Positions 31,995-41,748 of a stretch of 41,815 nt of DNA are shown here, one piece after another (within the stretch, counting starts at the first letter, position 1; every line of letters begins with the position of its first letter). A program made the position numbers and the translations under genes. The DNA is from an uncultured Aquimarina sp. Its GTDB lineage: Bacteria > Bacteroidota > Bacteroidia > Flavobacteriales > Flavobacteriaceae. Under the pieces are notes generated by a model, which searched no databases, was not told where the DNA came from, and saw nothing but the letters and a program-made list of their open reading frames with translations. The stretch is taken from assembly GCA_947493495.1 (NCBI GenBank), contig CANLRN010000033.1:1-41815 (forward strand), written 5' to 3'.

Positions 31995-33629
31995 TTATTT
32001 TTTATTTACATAATTCATAAGATCTACATCATTGCCTAGTAGAATTTCATTTGGGTTAATTCTACCTTCTAGACTAGCGTTTTCTAGTTTCAATACTCCT
32101 CTTGGGCAAACGGCAGAACATATCCCACAACCTACACAACTGGAGCGTACGATGTTTTCACCTTTCTGAGCATAAGCACGTACATCAATCCCTTGTTCAC
32201 AATAGGTAGAGCAATTACCACAAGAGATACATTGCCCACCATTGGTAGTAATTCTAAACTTAGAAAACAAGCGTTGTTGTATTCCTAAAATTCCAGCCAT
32301 GGGACATCCCATACGGCACCACACACGATTCCCTAATATGGGATAGAAACCTGTTCCTACTACTCCAGAAAATATAGAGCTTATTCCAAAACCATAGAAG
32401 CTTCGCATTCCGTCAGAAAGGCCATACTCATTTGTGTTTAATCCAAAAGAGAAATAGCTTGCATTGATTTTTATATTATTGATATCCATAAACGAGAGTA
32501 GTACAAAAAAGCCCAATGTAATGCCTAGCGATACTATAGCTCCCTTAAATGCATCACTTTTGAGCTGGTTTCTTTTCCAGTAGGCAATCGCAGCAAATAC
32601 AAGTACAAGAAAAGTACCACCACTCAATAAAAAAATGTTTTTTGTAAACCAATATTTTTCACTATCATATCCTAAATAGGTAGATATTACAGCTGTGGTA
32701 AATAGTATTGAAAATACAAGTACTGCATTAATCATCCAGCGTTCTAATTTCCAAGCACTCATTTTCTTAGAAGAAAGATGACGGTATGGATCTCCAACAG
32801 TCTCAGCAAGACCACCACAACCACATACCCAAGAACAATACCATCGTTTCCCATATTTATAGGTTAAAAAGGGAGATACTATAAAAATCATTGCAATACC
32901 AAGTATCAAGAAAAACAGGCCTATATTTTGCGCATTGATAAACTGGTCTACGCGCCATTGTTCAAAAGCATAATAATTTAATGGCCACATTAACTTTATA
33001 TCATTATACGGCAATGAGAATGTATCAGAATTAAGACGCGCCATCAATTCTGGAAGCACAAAGGCAAAGGCTGTCTGAAAAAACATCACACTTGCAGTAC
33101 GTAGTTGTTCATAGCGATTGTGTTTGTATTTCCACATAAACTTAATACCAAAGGCTAGAATTAAAACAGTATAGAGGGTACCATACATAAACCATTGACT
33201 AGCTTGGCTTCCTTTTAGAAAATAACTTAAAGGATCAAACAATGCTACCAAACCTGTATTTGTTCCATCCGCTCCTTGTCCTAAGCCTAAAACTTCTGCA
33301 TAAAAATATAAGATGATATAAAAACCTGTGAGTGCTATACCTGCCATCCATCCGATTACCCCTCTAGCCGAAGATGATTTAAACCAAACACCATCATTTT
33401 TAATACCTGGTAGTTTATCACTATATGCTCCTATAGAAAAGATTATAATGCCTCCAGCAATAGCAGAGAGTGAGAGAGTGAGCCACAAGGCTGTAACTCC
33501 TAATTGTACCCCAAGTACCGCTAATACTAAAATGAATAACCCTGTCATCCCGAGAAGGACTCCTATTTTCTGACTGGTATTTAAGCTTACAGGTTGTCCC
33601 GTAAGTGCCATATTTCTTTCTACTGCCAT
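31995..33629 (-). CDS. Membrane polyferredoxin (NapH/CcoG-like)
   Basis: A 544-residue inner-membrane protein with about ten membrane segments and a C-terminal pair of [4Fe-4S] motifs, CISCGNCSTYCEQG and CVGCGICSAVCPRG. Two further cysteine motifs in loops, WCSWVCGCGG and WCRMGCP, match the NapH/RdxA/CcoG pattern of membrane electron carriers. It lies 3 bp after the FAD-dependent oxidoreductase gene, so the pair probably moves electrons between NAD(P)H and the quinone pool or an unknown acceptor (inference). It is longer than NapH because of extra N-terminal helices. Confidence 0.83.
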   Translation of the reverse strand: MAVERNMALTGQPVSLNTSQKIGVLLGMTGLFILVLAVLGVQLGVTALWLTLSLSAIAGGIIIFSIGAYSDKLPGIKNDGVWFKSSSARGVIGWMAGIALTGFYIILYFYAEVLGLGQGADGTNTGLVALFDPLSYFLKGSQASQWFMYGTLYTVLILAFGIKFMWKYKHNRYEQLRTASVMFFQTAFAFVLPELMARLNSDTFSLPYNDIKLMWPLNYYAFEQWRVDQFINAQNIGLFFLILGIAMIFIVSPFLTYKYGKRWYCSWVCGCGGLAETVGDPYRHLSSKKMSAWKLERWMINAVLVFSILFTTAVISTYLGYDSEKYWFTKNIFLLSGGTFLVLVFAAIAYWKRNQLKSDAFKGAIVSLGITLGFFVLLSFMDINNIKINASYFSFGLNTNEYGLSDGMRSFYGFGISSIFSGVVGTGFYPILGNRVWCRMGCPMAGILGIQQRLFSKFRITTNGGQCISCGNCSTYCEQGIDVRAYAQKGENIVRSSCVGCGICSAVCPRGVLKLENASLEGRINPNEILLGNDVDLMNYVNKK

Positions 33630-33632
33630 GAT

Positions 33633-34934
33633 TTATGCGTTTATTGGTTGTTGCTTTTGAAAAGCAGTTAAAATATTTTTTTCGAAATGTTTATAAAATT
33701 CAGGATCAAAATTAGCTTCTTTAAGGTGCTCCATAACATACGCTGTGGAGCGCTCTTCTGTAAGCCAACGATCAAAAACTTCGTGCCGCATGCGAATACC
33801 AAAAGTATTGATTCCTAAAAATTTTCCTGTTTCTTTATGAGTTGAGATTGTAATACATTTTGTATCATCTTCGTGTTTCCAATGAAATTGATCTTCATAT
33901 TCCTGAGGTTTTCCGAACACCCAACCATAAGTTTGATATTCTATGTCCAGAAATTTAGCACTATTAAACCAATGCCCTGGTTTGTATTCGAGTTTATTTC
34001 CGCAGATGGTCTGTGCTACCGTTTCTCCCATCATTCTACCCGTATACCATACTGCTTCGATCGGTCGGCGCAATCCAATATTTTCATGCTGCTCTGCACA
34101 ATCTCCAATAGCGTATATATTCGAGATATTGGTTTCTAAAAAACGATTTACTTTTACTCCTCTTCCTAATTCAATCCCAGAATCTTTTAAGAAGCTTATA
34201 CTAGGTGAAACACCAGCTGTTAAACCAACTACATCACAATCTATCACTTCTCCTGTTTCTTGTATAACTACTGCTTTTGCTTTTCCATTATCATCTGCAA
34301 TAATTTCTTTTAGATTCATTCCTAAACGGAGGTCGATATGATGATTCTTTATATGTCTATTAAGCATAGCACTTTCTCCTGGAGGTAATACAGCATTCCA
34401 GAAACTGTCTTCTCGGACTAAAAAGGTTACGGGAATATCTCGGGATCTTAGCATTTCTGCTAATTCAATCCCTATTAATCCTCCACCGACAATAACGGCA
34501 CGCTTACATACCTCTTTATTAGGAGCATATTTTTCTAGATTTTCTAAGTCTTGTTTATGATATAGACCCATGACTGCTTCAAGATCCTGACCCGGCCAAC
34601 CAAATTTGTTAGGTTTAGATCCTGTGGCGATAATTAATTTGTCATAGGATAAGGTTTCACCAGATTCAAAAACTAGCTCATTTGATTTATGGTTTACTTT
34701 AGAAACATATCCTTTTTTAAGTTCGATATTGTTTTTATCCCAAAACCAATTTTCATAAGGTTGCGTATGCTCAAATTTCATATGCCCCATATAGACATAC
34801 ATAAGTGCAGTACGTGAAAAGAAAAAATCTGTCTCGGCAGATATAATAGTAATTTTTTTATCAGACAGTTTTCTGATGTGCCTCGCAGCTGTTACCCCAG
34901 AAATTCCGTTGCCTATTATAACAATATGTTCCAT
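33633..34934 (-). CDS. FAD-dependent pyridine-nucleotide oxidoreductase (NirB-N-like)
   Basis: A 433-residue flavoprotein with an FAD Rossmann motif IVIIGNGISGVTAARHI (GxGxxG at residues 8-13), ATGSKPNKFG, an NAD(P)H motif AVIVGGGLIGIELAEML and the second FAD motif NIYAIGDCAE. The order and sequence resemble the N-terminal half of assimilatory nitrite reductase NirB and rubredoxin reductases. There is no sirohaem or Fe-S half, so it must hand electrons to a partner; the polyferredoxin encoded 3 bp downstream is the obvious one. No nitrite or nitrate genes are nearby. Confidence 0.85.
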   Translation of the reverse strand: MEHIVIIGNGISGVTAARHIRKLSDKKITIISAETDFFFSRTALMYVYMGHMKFEHTQPYENWFWDKNNIELKKGYVSKVNHKSNELVFESGETLSYDKLIIATGSKPNKFGWPGQDLEAVMGLYHKQDLENLEKYAPNKEVCKRAVIVGGGLIGIELAEMLRSRDIPVTFLVREDSFWNAVLPPGESAMLNRHIKNHHIDLRLGMNLKEIIADDNGKAKAVVIQETGEVIDCDVVGLTAGVSPSISFLKDSGIELGRGVKVNRFLETNISNIYAIGDCAEQHENIGLRRPIEAVWYTGRMMGETVAQTICGNKLEYKPGHWFNSAKFLDIEYQTYGWVFGKPQEYEDQFHWKHEDDTKCITISTHKETGKFLGINTFGIRMRHEVFDRWLTEERSTAYVMEHLKEANFDPEFYKHFEKNILTAFQKQQPINA

Positions 34935-35274
34935 AAAAGATACCTGTGTTGGTTAGTTTATTTCTAATTTTAGTATAAGTGAAGCTTCCGTAGCTAAGTC
35001 GCTCATAAATATAAGAACTTAAGAAGTAGAAATAATTTAGAATTAATCTAAAAAACAATATTTATGTAAGTTTTACAGTTGTAATCGAACGTGATTTAAG
35101 ATTCTAAAAACGATGAAATATAGCAGTAAAAGAAAATAAAATTTATTTGTAAGTAGCAGAAACACCCACCGACTCATTGGCTGTCACCATGGTAGATTTC
35201 GACAAATCAAAATCTTAAAACAAATACTTAATAAAAACTAACTTCGATTATAGAAGTTTTTAAAAATATATATT
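34935..35274. other. Divergent promoter region with a short hairpin
   Basis: These 340 bases lie between the oxidoreductase operon and the DUF547 gene. AACTTC (35240-35245) and GAAGTT (35253-35258) form a small hairpin followed by T, only 15 bp before the DUF547 start; it could be a weak attenuator. Nothing else is recognised. Confidence 0.3.
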
Positions 35275-35985
35275 ATGAAAAATTTAGTAATTATAGCCAC
35301 TTTTCTAGTAGCGACTATTGGGTTTTCTCAAAGTACTACAGAATTTTTCACTAAATCTGATGCTTTTTTCAAAAAGCATGTGTCTAATGGTAGAGTGAAT
35401 TACAAAGCTATTAAAAGTAACCCCGAAATGTTGAACCAATTAATGGATATGGCAGCCACTATGAAGGTGTCTAAAAGTAATCCAAAAACATTTCAGGCCT
35501 TTTTTATAAATGCCTATAACTTAGCTGTGATAAAAGGAGTGATTAACAAATTCCCTACCAAGTCTCCGCTAAGTATTAAAGGCTTTTTTGATAAAAAAAC
35601 ATATACATTAGGTGGAACAACAACGACACTTAATGACTTAGAGAATAAAATACTACGTAAAAACTTCCCAAAAGAAGCTCGTTTTCACTTTGCATTGGTT
35701 TGTGGTGGCCTCGGATGTCCTCCTATAATAGCAGAAGCTTATACGCCTGCTACCTTAGAAAAACAATTACAAAGGCAAGCAACTATTGCATTAAATAATC
35801 CTAATTTTATAAAAGTAAAAGGGAAGAAAGTGCAATTATCGCAGATATTCGAATGGTATAAAGGAGATTTTACACAAGGTGGTTCTGAAATTGATTATGT
35901 AAATCAATTCCGGAAAGAAAAAATTCCAACAAATGCAAAAATATCCTACTATCCTTATAACTGGAGCTTAAATATTATTAAGTAA
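35275..35985 (+). CDS. Exported DUF547-domain protein
   Basis: A 236-residue protein with a signal peptide (about 1-18, IGFSQ) and a DUF547 core: FQAFFINAYNLAVIKGVINKFP, LNDLENKILRKNFPKEARFHFALVCGGLGCPP, and the YTPATLEKQL segment. The conserved Cys residues of CGGLGCPP and the His/Asn residues suggest a thiol-hydrolase-like site, but no activity is established to my knowledge. It stands upstream of a beta-barrel protein gene (86-bp gap). Confidence 0.85.
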   Translation: MKNLVIIATFLVATIGFSQSTTEFFTKSDAFFKKHVSNGRVNYKAIKSNPEMLNQLMDMAATMKVSKSNPKTFQAFFINAYNLAVIKGVINKFPTKSPLSIKGFFDKKTYTLGGTTTTLNDLENKILRKNFPKEARFHFALVCGGLGCPPIIAEAYTPATLEKQLQRQATIALNNPNFIKVKGKKVQLSQIFEWYKGDFTQGGSEIDYVNQFRKEKIPTNAKISYYPYNWSLNIIK

Positions 35986-36071
35986 CTTACATAAAATAAA
36001 ACAACAAAAAATAATAAAATAGGGGAAATAGTAGTATCTTCTCTTAACTAATCATAAAATAATTCATTCTC

Positions 36072-36950
36072 ATGAAATCAATTAAAAATATAATTACAAT
36101 ACTTTTTTTATGCCTAACAGTCACCTTTGGATTTGCACAAGAGGATGAGGAGGATCAAGGTTCAGTTATACAGACATTAACGCCTTCTAAACTGATTGGC
36201 AAAGGACAATATGATCTTAAATGGTTTAATAATCTATATACACAAACGAAGAGTACATTTTCGGATGGAGATGAGCCAAGACAGACTTTTTTTACGTCTA
36301 CATTAGAAGCATATACTGGTGTAGGTAGTAATAAACGTTGGAATGTAGGTGCTATTTTAGAATTTAGATCTAATGTAGTAGCTGATAGAGGTGCCCTTGA
36401 AGTATTTCAGTTTGATGGAGAACGAGGAACTGCTAGGTCTGGATTGACATCGATTGCACCATCCGTAAAATTTGTACCCTTAGAGAGTGTAACTAATTTT
36501 TCAATTCAGAGTTCATTATTCATCCCTTTAGTGGATAATGAAGTGGAACAAGGCGTTTTTCTTGACCAAAATGGATTTATATGGCAAAACAGATTCTTTT
36601 ATGATCATACGTTTACAGGAAATAAATTTCAAATATTTGGAGAGATAAACTCTGAGTTGAATTTTGGAAAAGAAGAAGATAGTTTTGCTAATAATAGTTT
36701 GCGTTTAACTCCAGGGGTTTTCTTTAGTTACTTCCCAAGTTCTAAATTCACTGTATTAGCATTGGCGCAGCATTCGCAATTGATCGAACTAGGAAGTGAT
36801 TTTGAACAAGATTTCACAGCCTTAGGAGGTGGCGCAAAATATCAACTGACCAAACAGTTGAATATTGAAGCATTGTATACTAATTTTGTAAGAGGTAACG
36901 ATACAGGTCTTGGACAAACATTTAATTTAGGCTTACGAGCAGTATTCTAG
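36072..36950 (+). CDS. Predicted outer-membrane beta-barrel protein
   Basis: A 292-residue exported protein: signal peptide (about 1-22, FGFAQE), an acidic N-terminal linker (EDEEDQG), then strands typical of a porin-like barrel ending in NLGLRAVF with a terminal Phe. The pattern (KWFNNLYTQT, LEAYTGVGSNKRWNVGAI, SIQSSLFIPL) recalls uncharacterised transport-type barrel proteins. Function is unknown. It precedes the hydrolase gene by 56 bp. Confidence 0.65.
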   Translation: MKSIKNIITILFLCLTVTFGFAQEDEEDQGSVIQTLTPSKLIGKGQYDLKWFNNLYTQTKSTFSDGDEPRQTFFTSTLEAYTGVGSNKRWNVGAILEFRSNVVADRGALEVFQFDGERGTARSGLTSIAPSVKFVPLESVTNFSIQSSLFIPLVDNEVEQGVFLDQNGFIWQNRFFYDHTFTGNKFQIFGEINSELNFGKEEDSFANNSLRLTPGVFFSYFPSSKFTVLALAQHSQLIELGSDFEQDFTALGGGAKYQLTKQLNIEALYTNFVRGNDTGLGQTFNLGLRAVF

Positions 36951-37006
36951 AATTTGTTATAAATAAAAAAATTGTATTTTCAGCAGTATAAAAAAGAAAG
37001 CGATAT

Positions 37007-38011
37007 ATGCAAAGATTAGTTATACTGCTGATTATTTTATTCTGTAGTAGCTGTAGGGGACAAGTCTCCAAGATGAATGGAGTTAGTTTTGTAGCATCAC
37101 CACAAGAAATTAACGAAAATCATATAACCCCTGTAGTAGCTATTAATGCTAATTGGGCTGCAGTCATGCCTTTTGGTTTTATAAAAAACCTAGAAGAACC
37201 ATCGGTTAGGTTTAATATCACTAGACAGTGGTGGGGAGAGCGAGCAGATGGTGCCAAAAGAACCATCGAACTACTGAACCAAAAAGGAATCCAGGTCATG
37301 CTAAAACCCCAGATATGGGTTTGGCGAGGAGAGTTTACAGGTGATATTGCTATGAATTCTGAAGAAGACTGGAATACTTTCGAAGATTCTTATGAGGCCT
37401 TCATCCTATTATATGCGCAAGTAGCAGAAGAGATGAAAGCCCCATTATTATGTATAGGAACAGAGTTACACACTTTTGTACAAAAAAGACCTGCTTTCTG
37501 GGAACAATTGATCGCAAAAGTAAGAACTGTGTATAGTGGAAAACTTACCTATGCAGAGAATTGGGATCAGTTTGCCAATGTGCCTTTCTGGGAGCAATTG
37601 GATTATGTTGGTATTGATGCATATTTTCCGGTTTCAGAAAGCAAGACACCAACCATTGAAGAACTAAGAAAAGGATGGCAACCGCATAAAAAAAACATAT
37701 CACAATTGCAAAGCAAGGTGGACAGAGCTGTTTTATTTACAGAATATGGCTACCGCAGTGTTCATTACACTGGTAGAGAACCTTGGCATGCGAATAGAAT
37801 AGAAGGAGATGTAAATCTACAAGCCCAAAATAATGCACTGACGGCCTTGTACCAAGAGTTCTGGAACGAATCGTGGTTTGCTGGAGGCTTTTTATGGAAA
37901 TGGTATCATAACCACGAACAATCTGGAGGAAATGAAAACAATAGATTTACAATACAGAATAAGCCAGCAGAAGAAATTATAAAAAAATGCTATGCAGATG
38001 GCCAGGAGTAA
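37007..38011 (+). CDS. Glycoside hydrolase family 113-like TIM-barrel lipoprotein
   Basis: A 334-residue protein with a lipoprotein-like signal (LFCSSC, Cys about 16) and a GH113-type barrel: MNGVSFVA, WGERADGAKRTIELLNQKGI, VMLKPQIWV, LCIGTELHTF (likely acid/base Glu), YVGIDAYFPV and VLFTEYGYRS (likely nucleophile Glu). GH113 includes beta-mannanases; the exact substrate here is unsure. Its 3' end overlaps the next gene by 20 bp. Confidence 0.8.
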   Translation: MQRLVILLIILFCSSCRGQVSKMNGVSFVASPQEINENHITPVVAINANWAAVMPFGFIKNLEEPSVRFNITRQWWGERADGAKRTIELLNQKGIQVMLKPQIWVWRGEFTGDIAMNSEEDWNTFEDSYEAFILLYAQVAEEMKAPLLCIGTELHTFVQKRPAFWEQLIAKVRTVYSGKLTYAENWDQFANVPFWEQLDYVGIDAYFPVSESKTPTIEELRKGWQPHKKNISQLQSKVDRAVLFTEYGYRSVHYTGREPWHANRIEGDVNLQAQNNALTALYQEFWNESWFAGGFLWKWYHNHEQSGGNENNRFTIQNKPAEEIIKKCYADGQE

Positions 38012-38744
38012 GTACATTATCACATTGATTATTGGATGTCTTGTATGTTCTTGTAACCAAGATGATGAGACTGTAGCATTGGATACATCCTTAGCTGCTC
38101 TAGTGGCTGCTAATACAATAGAGATCGATAATGTAATAGCGTGCGCATCAGGTTCCGCGAATGATCAGAATACTATTATTGCATATGTATATCCCAGACC
38201 AGGCACAACAGACATTCGATATTATGAAACCTCTGATAGTAATGCCGATAAAAATGACTACACAGAATATCAGAGAATAGCTATCGAACCCACTGATTTT
38301 TTTAATGGATATCTAAAAAAGTTTAATAGAACGACAACAGACGAAAAATGGGTTATTATTACTTTTTTTGAAGACGGAAAATTACAGTTGTCTAATCCCA
38401 TTCGATTGAAACACAAAAGCAAGCCCACAGAGTTTACAGATGCAGTAACTGTAACGAATTCAATGACAACGATGCCCTTTTTTATGTGGGAGAATGGGAT
38501 ATTTACGGATAATGCAATCTATTTTCAGATAGTTTCTGATGCTTCAGAAGAGCTACTTTCTGGCACCTATACTTTCGAAAAAGAATTTCAGTATTATATA
38601 CTAGACAATGTGGTTTTAAATATCACACGAGAAACACCCCCAGCATTGGATACCAATGTGCCTTATAACTTTACATTAATGGGAGTTAGTGAAGACAATT
38701 GGGTAAACCTGTTTATCGAGAAACAGTTTTCTTTGGTTCCGTGA
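37992..38744 (+). CDS. Hypothetical surface lipoprotein
   Basis: A 250-residue lipoprotein with signal ending LVCSC and followed by NQDDE, which resembles the acidic surface-export tag of flavobacterial lipoproteins. The mature part looks like a single beta-rich domain without recognised motifs. Translation may start at 37992 or at the second ATG at 37998; both precede the signal peptide. It overlaps the hydrolase gene by 20 bp, so the two are co-expressed and may act together at the cell surface. Confidence 0.65.
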   Translation: MQMARSKYIITLIIGCLVCSCNQDDETVALDTSLAALVAANTIEIDNVIACASGSANDQNTIIAYVYPRPGTTDIRYYETSDSNADKNDYTEYQRIAIEPTDFFNGYLKKFNRTTTDEKWVIITFFEDGKLQLSNPIRLKHKSKPTEFTDAVTVTNSMTTMPFFMWENGIFTDNAIYFQIVSDASEELLSGTYTFEKEFQYYILDNVVLNITRETPPALDTNVPYNFTLMGVSEDNWVNLFIEKQFSLVP

Positions 38745-39075
38745 GTGCTTTTTCCCTTATATCCTTAGATTCTTTATCTTGCGCCATACAACTCCGTACG
38801 AATAAGGATTAAAAACACATCCTATCTATGTGTTTATTTTTATATATTCTTCTATTTCAGTAACATATAGTATCTCAAAAGGATTTTCAATTTTTAGTAT
38901 TCTCTTTATCTACACAATATAGCATTGCTTTTTTTGGTCTGAAGAATAGCTAAACCTATGGCTTTTGAGTCCATAGTGGTTTAGTTAAGTGTTTTTTAAA
39001 AAACAGAAATCATATTATTGTAATCTAAGGATTCTTTTTTCGTCTACAATTATGGTGATTAGAAAAAGAAAAATT
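38745..39075 (+). other. Intergenic region with two hairpins
   Basis: AAACACAT (38813-38820) with ATGTGTTT (38828-38835) is followed by T-rich sequence and is the likely terminator of the lipoprotein gene. A second hairpin, CTAAACCTATGG with CCATAGTGGTTTAG (38950-38984, 2-nt bulge), is followed by a T run about 90 bp before the Omp85 start and may be another terminator or a leader element. Confidence 0.45.
38813..38841 (+). terminator. Terminator of the GH113-like/lipoprotein pair
   Basis: An 8-bp stem with a 7-nt loop and a T-rich 3' side, 69 bp after the stop at 38744. Confidence 0.6.
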
Positions 39076-40341
39076 ATGATCAAGAGAATTGTTATACTAT
39101 TGATTTTTATAGGCTGTTACCTTGTTTCTGCGCAAGAAAAGAATACCATATCTGAGCTAAACATTACAGGGCTTAAAAGAACCAAAGAATCGTTTATTAG
39201 GCGACTCGCCAAAGTAAAACCTGGAGCCCCTTATGATTCCTTAAAAATAGCTACTGATATTGCCCGCCTTAAACGGTTACCTGGAGTGGCTAATGCAGAG
39301 TCTGTAGTCACACATCGTAGTGATACTACTTATGATGTGACGTATCGTATCGAAGAAAATTTTACTATCATACCTGGTCTGAGTATTGCAACTGCCAATA
39401 ATGGAGAGTTTGCTTATAGGATATCCCTGTTCGAATTTAATTTATTAGGACGCAATCAGATACTAGGAGGCTTTTATCAGCGAGATGTTTTTGATTCTTA
39501 TGGGGGATATTGGGAAGCTCCTTATTTATTTACCAATAAATTTGGTTTTGGGATTAATTATAAAAACTTAGTCTCACAAGAACCCGTTTTTTTTGATGAT
39601 ACAACCGTAAATTATAAGTTTGATAGCAGAGCACTCGAAGTAAATTTACTATATGAGTTTGATTTTCATAATAGGGCAGAAATAGGTGTTAATATCTCTA
39701 CAGAAGAATATGATTTTCTTGATGGAAGTTTGCCAGCAGCGATACCCTCTAGATTAACCGCAGATAAAATTGCATATCGGGGAGAGTATGAGTATAATGA
39801 TATCGATATTGATTATCAATATGTTTCGGGTTTTAGGAGTTTACTAGATGCTAGATTTGTTACAGGAGGAGGTGAATTCTTAAGAAATTTTTTTATTGGG
39901 AGAAATGATTTTGAGTACTTCAAACGGGTAGGAGAAAAAGGGAATTGGGCCAATAGACTACGATTAGGATTTGCATCTAATGATACCTCGCCCTTTGCTC
40001 CTTTTGCGGTAGATAACCAGCTTAACATACGAGGTACCGGAAATACAATTGATCGAGGAACCGCTGCTATAGTGCTAAATACAGAATATAGACATACCTT
40101 ATACGAAAAAGGATGGTTCGTAATACAAAGTAATGCCTTTATAGATGCTGGGACTTGGAGAAACCCTGGTGGGGATTTAGGCGAATTGTTTGATGGTAGT
40201 ACTTTGCGATTTTATCCAGGACTTGGGATTCGGTTTATACATAAACGTATTTTTAATGCTGTTTTTAGATTGGATTATGGATATGGTATCGGTAATAATC
40301 AAAGCAATGGTATTGTTTTTGGGATAGGTCAGTATTTTTGA
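39076..40341 (+). CDS. Single-POTRA Omp85-family outer-membrane protein, copy 1
   Basis: A 421-residue protein: signal peptide (to VSAQ), one POTRA domain (about 24-98, ISELNITGLKRTKESFIRRL to YRIEENFTIIP) and a barrel with the Omp85 loop-6 motif as NIRGTGNTIDRGT, ending in FGIGQYF. BamA has five POTRA domains and TamA three, so this is a reduced form, perhaps a specialised assembly or translocation protein. A frame opens at 38989, but the ATG at 39076 directly precedes the signal peptide and gives nearly the same length as the neighbour. The next gene is a close paralogue. Confidence 0.83.
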   Translation: MIKRIVILLIFIGCYLVSAQEKNTISELNITGLKRTKESFIRRLAKVKPGAPYDSLKIATDIARLKRLPGVANAESVVTHRSDTTYDVTYRIEENFTIIPGLSIATANNGEFAYRISLFEFNLLGRNQILGGFYQRDVFDSYGGYWEAPYLFTNKFGFGINYKNLVSQEPVFFDDTTVNYKFDSRALEVNLLYEFDFHNRAEIGVNISTEEYDFLDGSLPAAIPSRLTADKIAYRGEYEYNDIDIDYQYVSGFRSLLDARFVTGGGEFLRNFFIGRNDFEYFKRVGEKGNWANRLRLGFASNDTSPFAPFAVDNQLNIRGTGNTIDRGTAAIVLNTEYRHTLYEKGWFVIQSNAFIDAGTWRNPGGDLGELFDGSTLRFYPGLGIRFIHKRIFNAVFRLDYGYGIGNNQSNGIVFGIGQYF

Positions 40342-40488
40342 TTTTAAATAATAATATATTTGCAGACCTTTTTGAGGTTTTAATTTTGTTTAAAAAAAAC
40401 TAATATATTCACTTGTACTACGTTATTTGGTAATAAATAAACCATGATTCACAAAAAAGAGGGTATAAAACTCATTAGACATTAAGTA

Positions 40489-41748
40489 ATGCGAAATATA
40501 TTATTTGTTGGGATTTGTTTTTTAGCTTTTTGTGGTGTTGCCCAGCATAAGATTGTCAATCTCAACGTACAAGGGAATAAAAAAACGAAGGCTTCTTTTA
40601 TAAAAAAGATCATAAAAGTAAAGCCAGGAACCGCATTGGATTCTATTCTGATAGCACAAGATATTAGACGTATCAAGAGACTCCCTTCTGTCTCTCATGC
40701 CTATTTTCAAGTACACCCTACAGAAAATGAAGGCGAATATGATGTTGTATATGGTATCCAAGAGAATTTTACGATCATCCCCAGTGCCAATGTATATACT
40801 ACAAATGATGATGAATTTGCGTTTAGAGTAGGATTATATGAGTTCAATTTTTTAGGACAAAACATTACGTTAGGAGGGTTTTATCAAAATGATATTTATA
40901 GTTCTTTTGGAGCGAGTATTAAGGCTCCTTATCTTTTTAGTAATAAGTTAGGACTTGCTTTTAATTATCAAAGCCTTACTACGCAAGAACCTGTTTTTTT
41001 AGATAATGGAACCGCTGATTATAAATATAACAATACATCCTATGAATTATTAGGAATGTATGAGTTTAATTTACAGAATCGTATAGAACTAGGGGTTAAT
41101 TATTTTAATGAAGATTATGAATATAAATCTGGAGAAACGCAAGAAGGAATTTCCTTAGATTTTGATGTAGATAAATTGTTATATAAGCTGATTTATGAGT
41201 ATAATAATCTAGATTTTTATTTTCAATACGTATCTGGATTTAGGAGTATTCTTAATTTTCAATATGTGACTAGTACAGAAGATGTATTGCCTGATTTTGT
41301 AATTGGATGGAATGATTTTTTGTATTATCAAAGAATTGGAAAAAAAGGGAATTGGGCTTCTAGGCTTCGGTTAGGGCTAGCGACTAATGATGACTCACCC
41401 TTTGCTCCCTTTGCAGTAGATAATAATTTAAATATAAGAGGTGTAGGTAATACGATCGATCGAGGAACTGGAGTGATTGTATTGAACACAGAATATCGAC
41501 ATACACTTGTAGACAAAGATTGGTTTGTCTTGCAAAGTAATGTTTTTGTTGATGGAGGGAGTTGGAGAAATCCAGGAGGAGATTTTGGAGATTTTGGTCA
41601 GACACAAAATTTTAGATTGTATCCTGGAATAGGGTTACGTTTTATGCACAAAAAAATATTTAATGCTATTTTTAGGATAGATTATGGGTATGGCGTTACC
41701 GAAGACGCCACTAATGGATTTGTATTCGGGATAGGACAGTATTTTTAA
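40489..41748 (+). CDS. Single-POTRA Omp85-family outer-membrane protein, copy 2
   Basis: A 419-residue paralogue of the preceding gene, similar over its whole length: signal peptide (to GVAQ), one POTRA (IVNLNVQGNKKTKASFIKKI to YGIQENFTIIP), NIRGVGNTIDRGT in loop 6, and the same FGIGQYF ending. The two differ most in the mid-barrel region (about 215-235), likely an outer loop. The 147-bp gap between the genes has no recognised terminator. Tandem copies suggest either divided substrates or recent duplication. Confidence 0.83.
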   Translation: MRNILFVGICFLAFCGVAQHKIVNLNVQGNKKTKASFIKKIIKVKPGTALDSILIAQDIRRIKRLPSVSHAYFQVHPTENEGEYDVVYGIQENFTIIPSANVYTTNDDEFAFRVGLYEFNFLGQNITLGGFYQNDIYSSFGASIKAPYLFSNKLGLAFNYQSLTTQEPVFLDNGTADYKYNNTSYELLGMYEFNLQNRIELGVNYFNEDYEYKSGETQEGISLDFDVDKLLYKLIYEYNNLDFYFQYVSGFRSILNFQYVTSTEDVLPDFVIGWNDFLYYQRIGKKGNWASRLRLGLATNDDSPFAPFAVDNNLNIRGVGNTIDRGTGVIVLNTEYRHTLVDKDWFVLQSNVFVDGGSWRNPGGDFGDFGQTQNFRLYPGIGLRFMHKKIFNAIFRIDYGYGVTEDATNGFVFGIGQYF

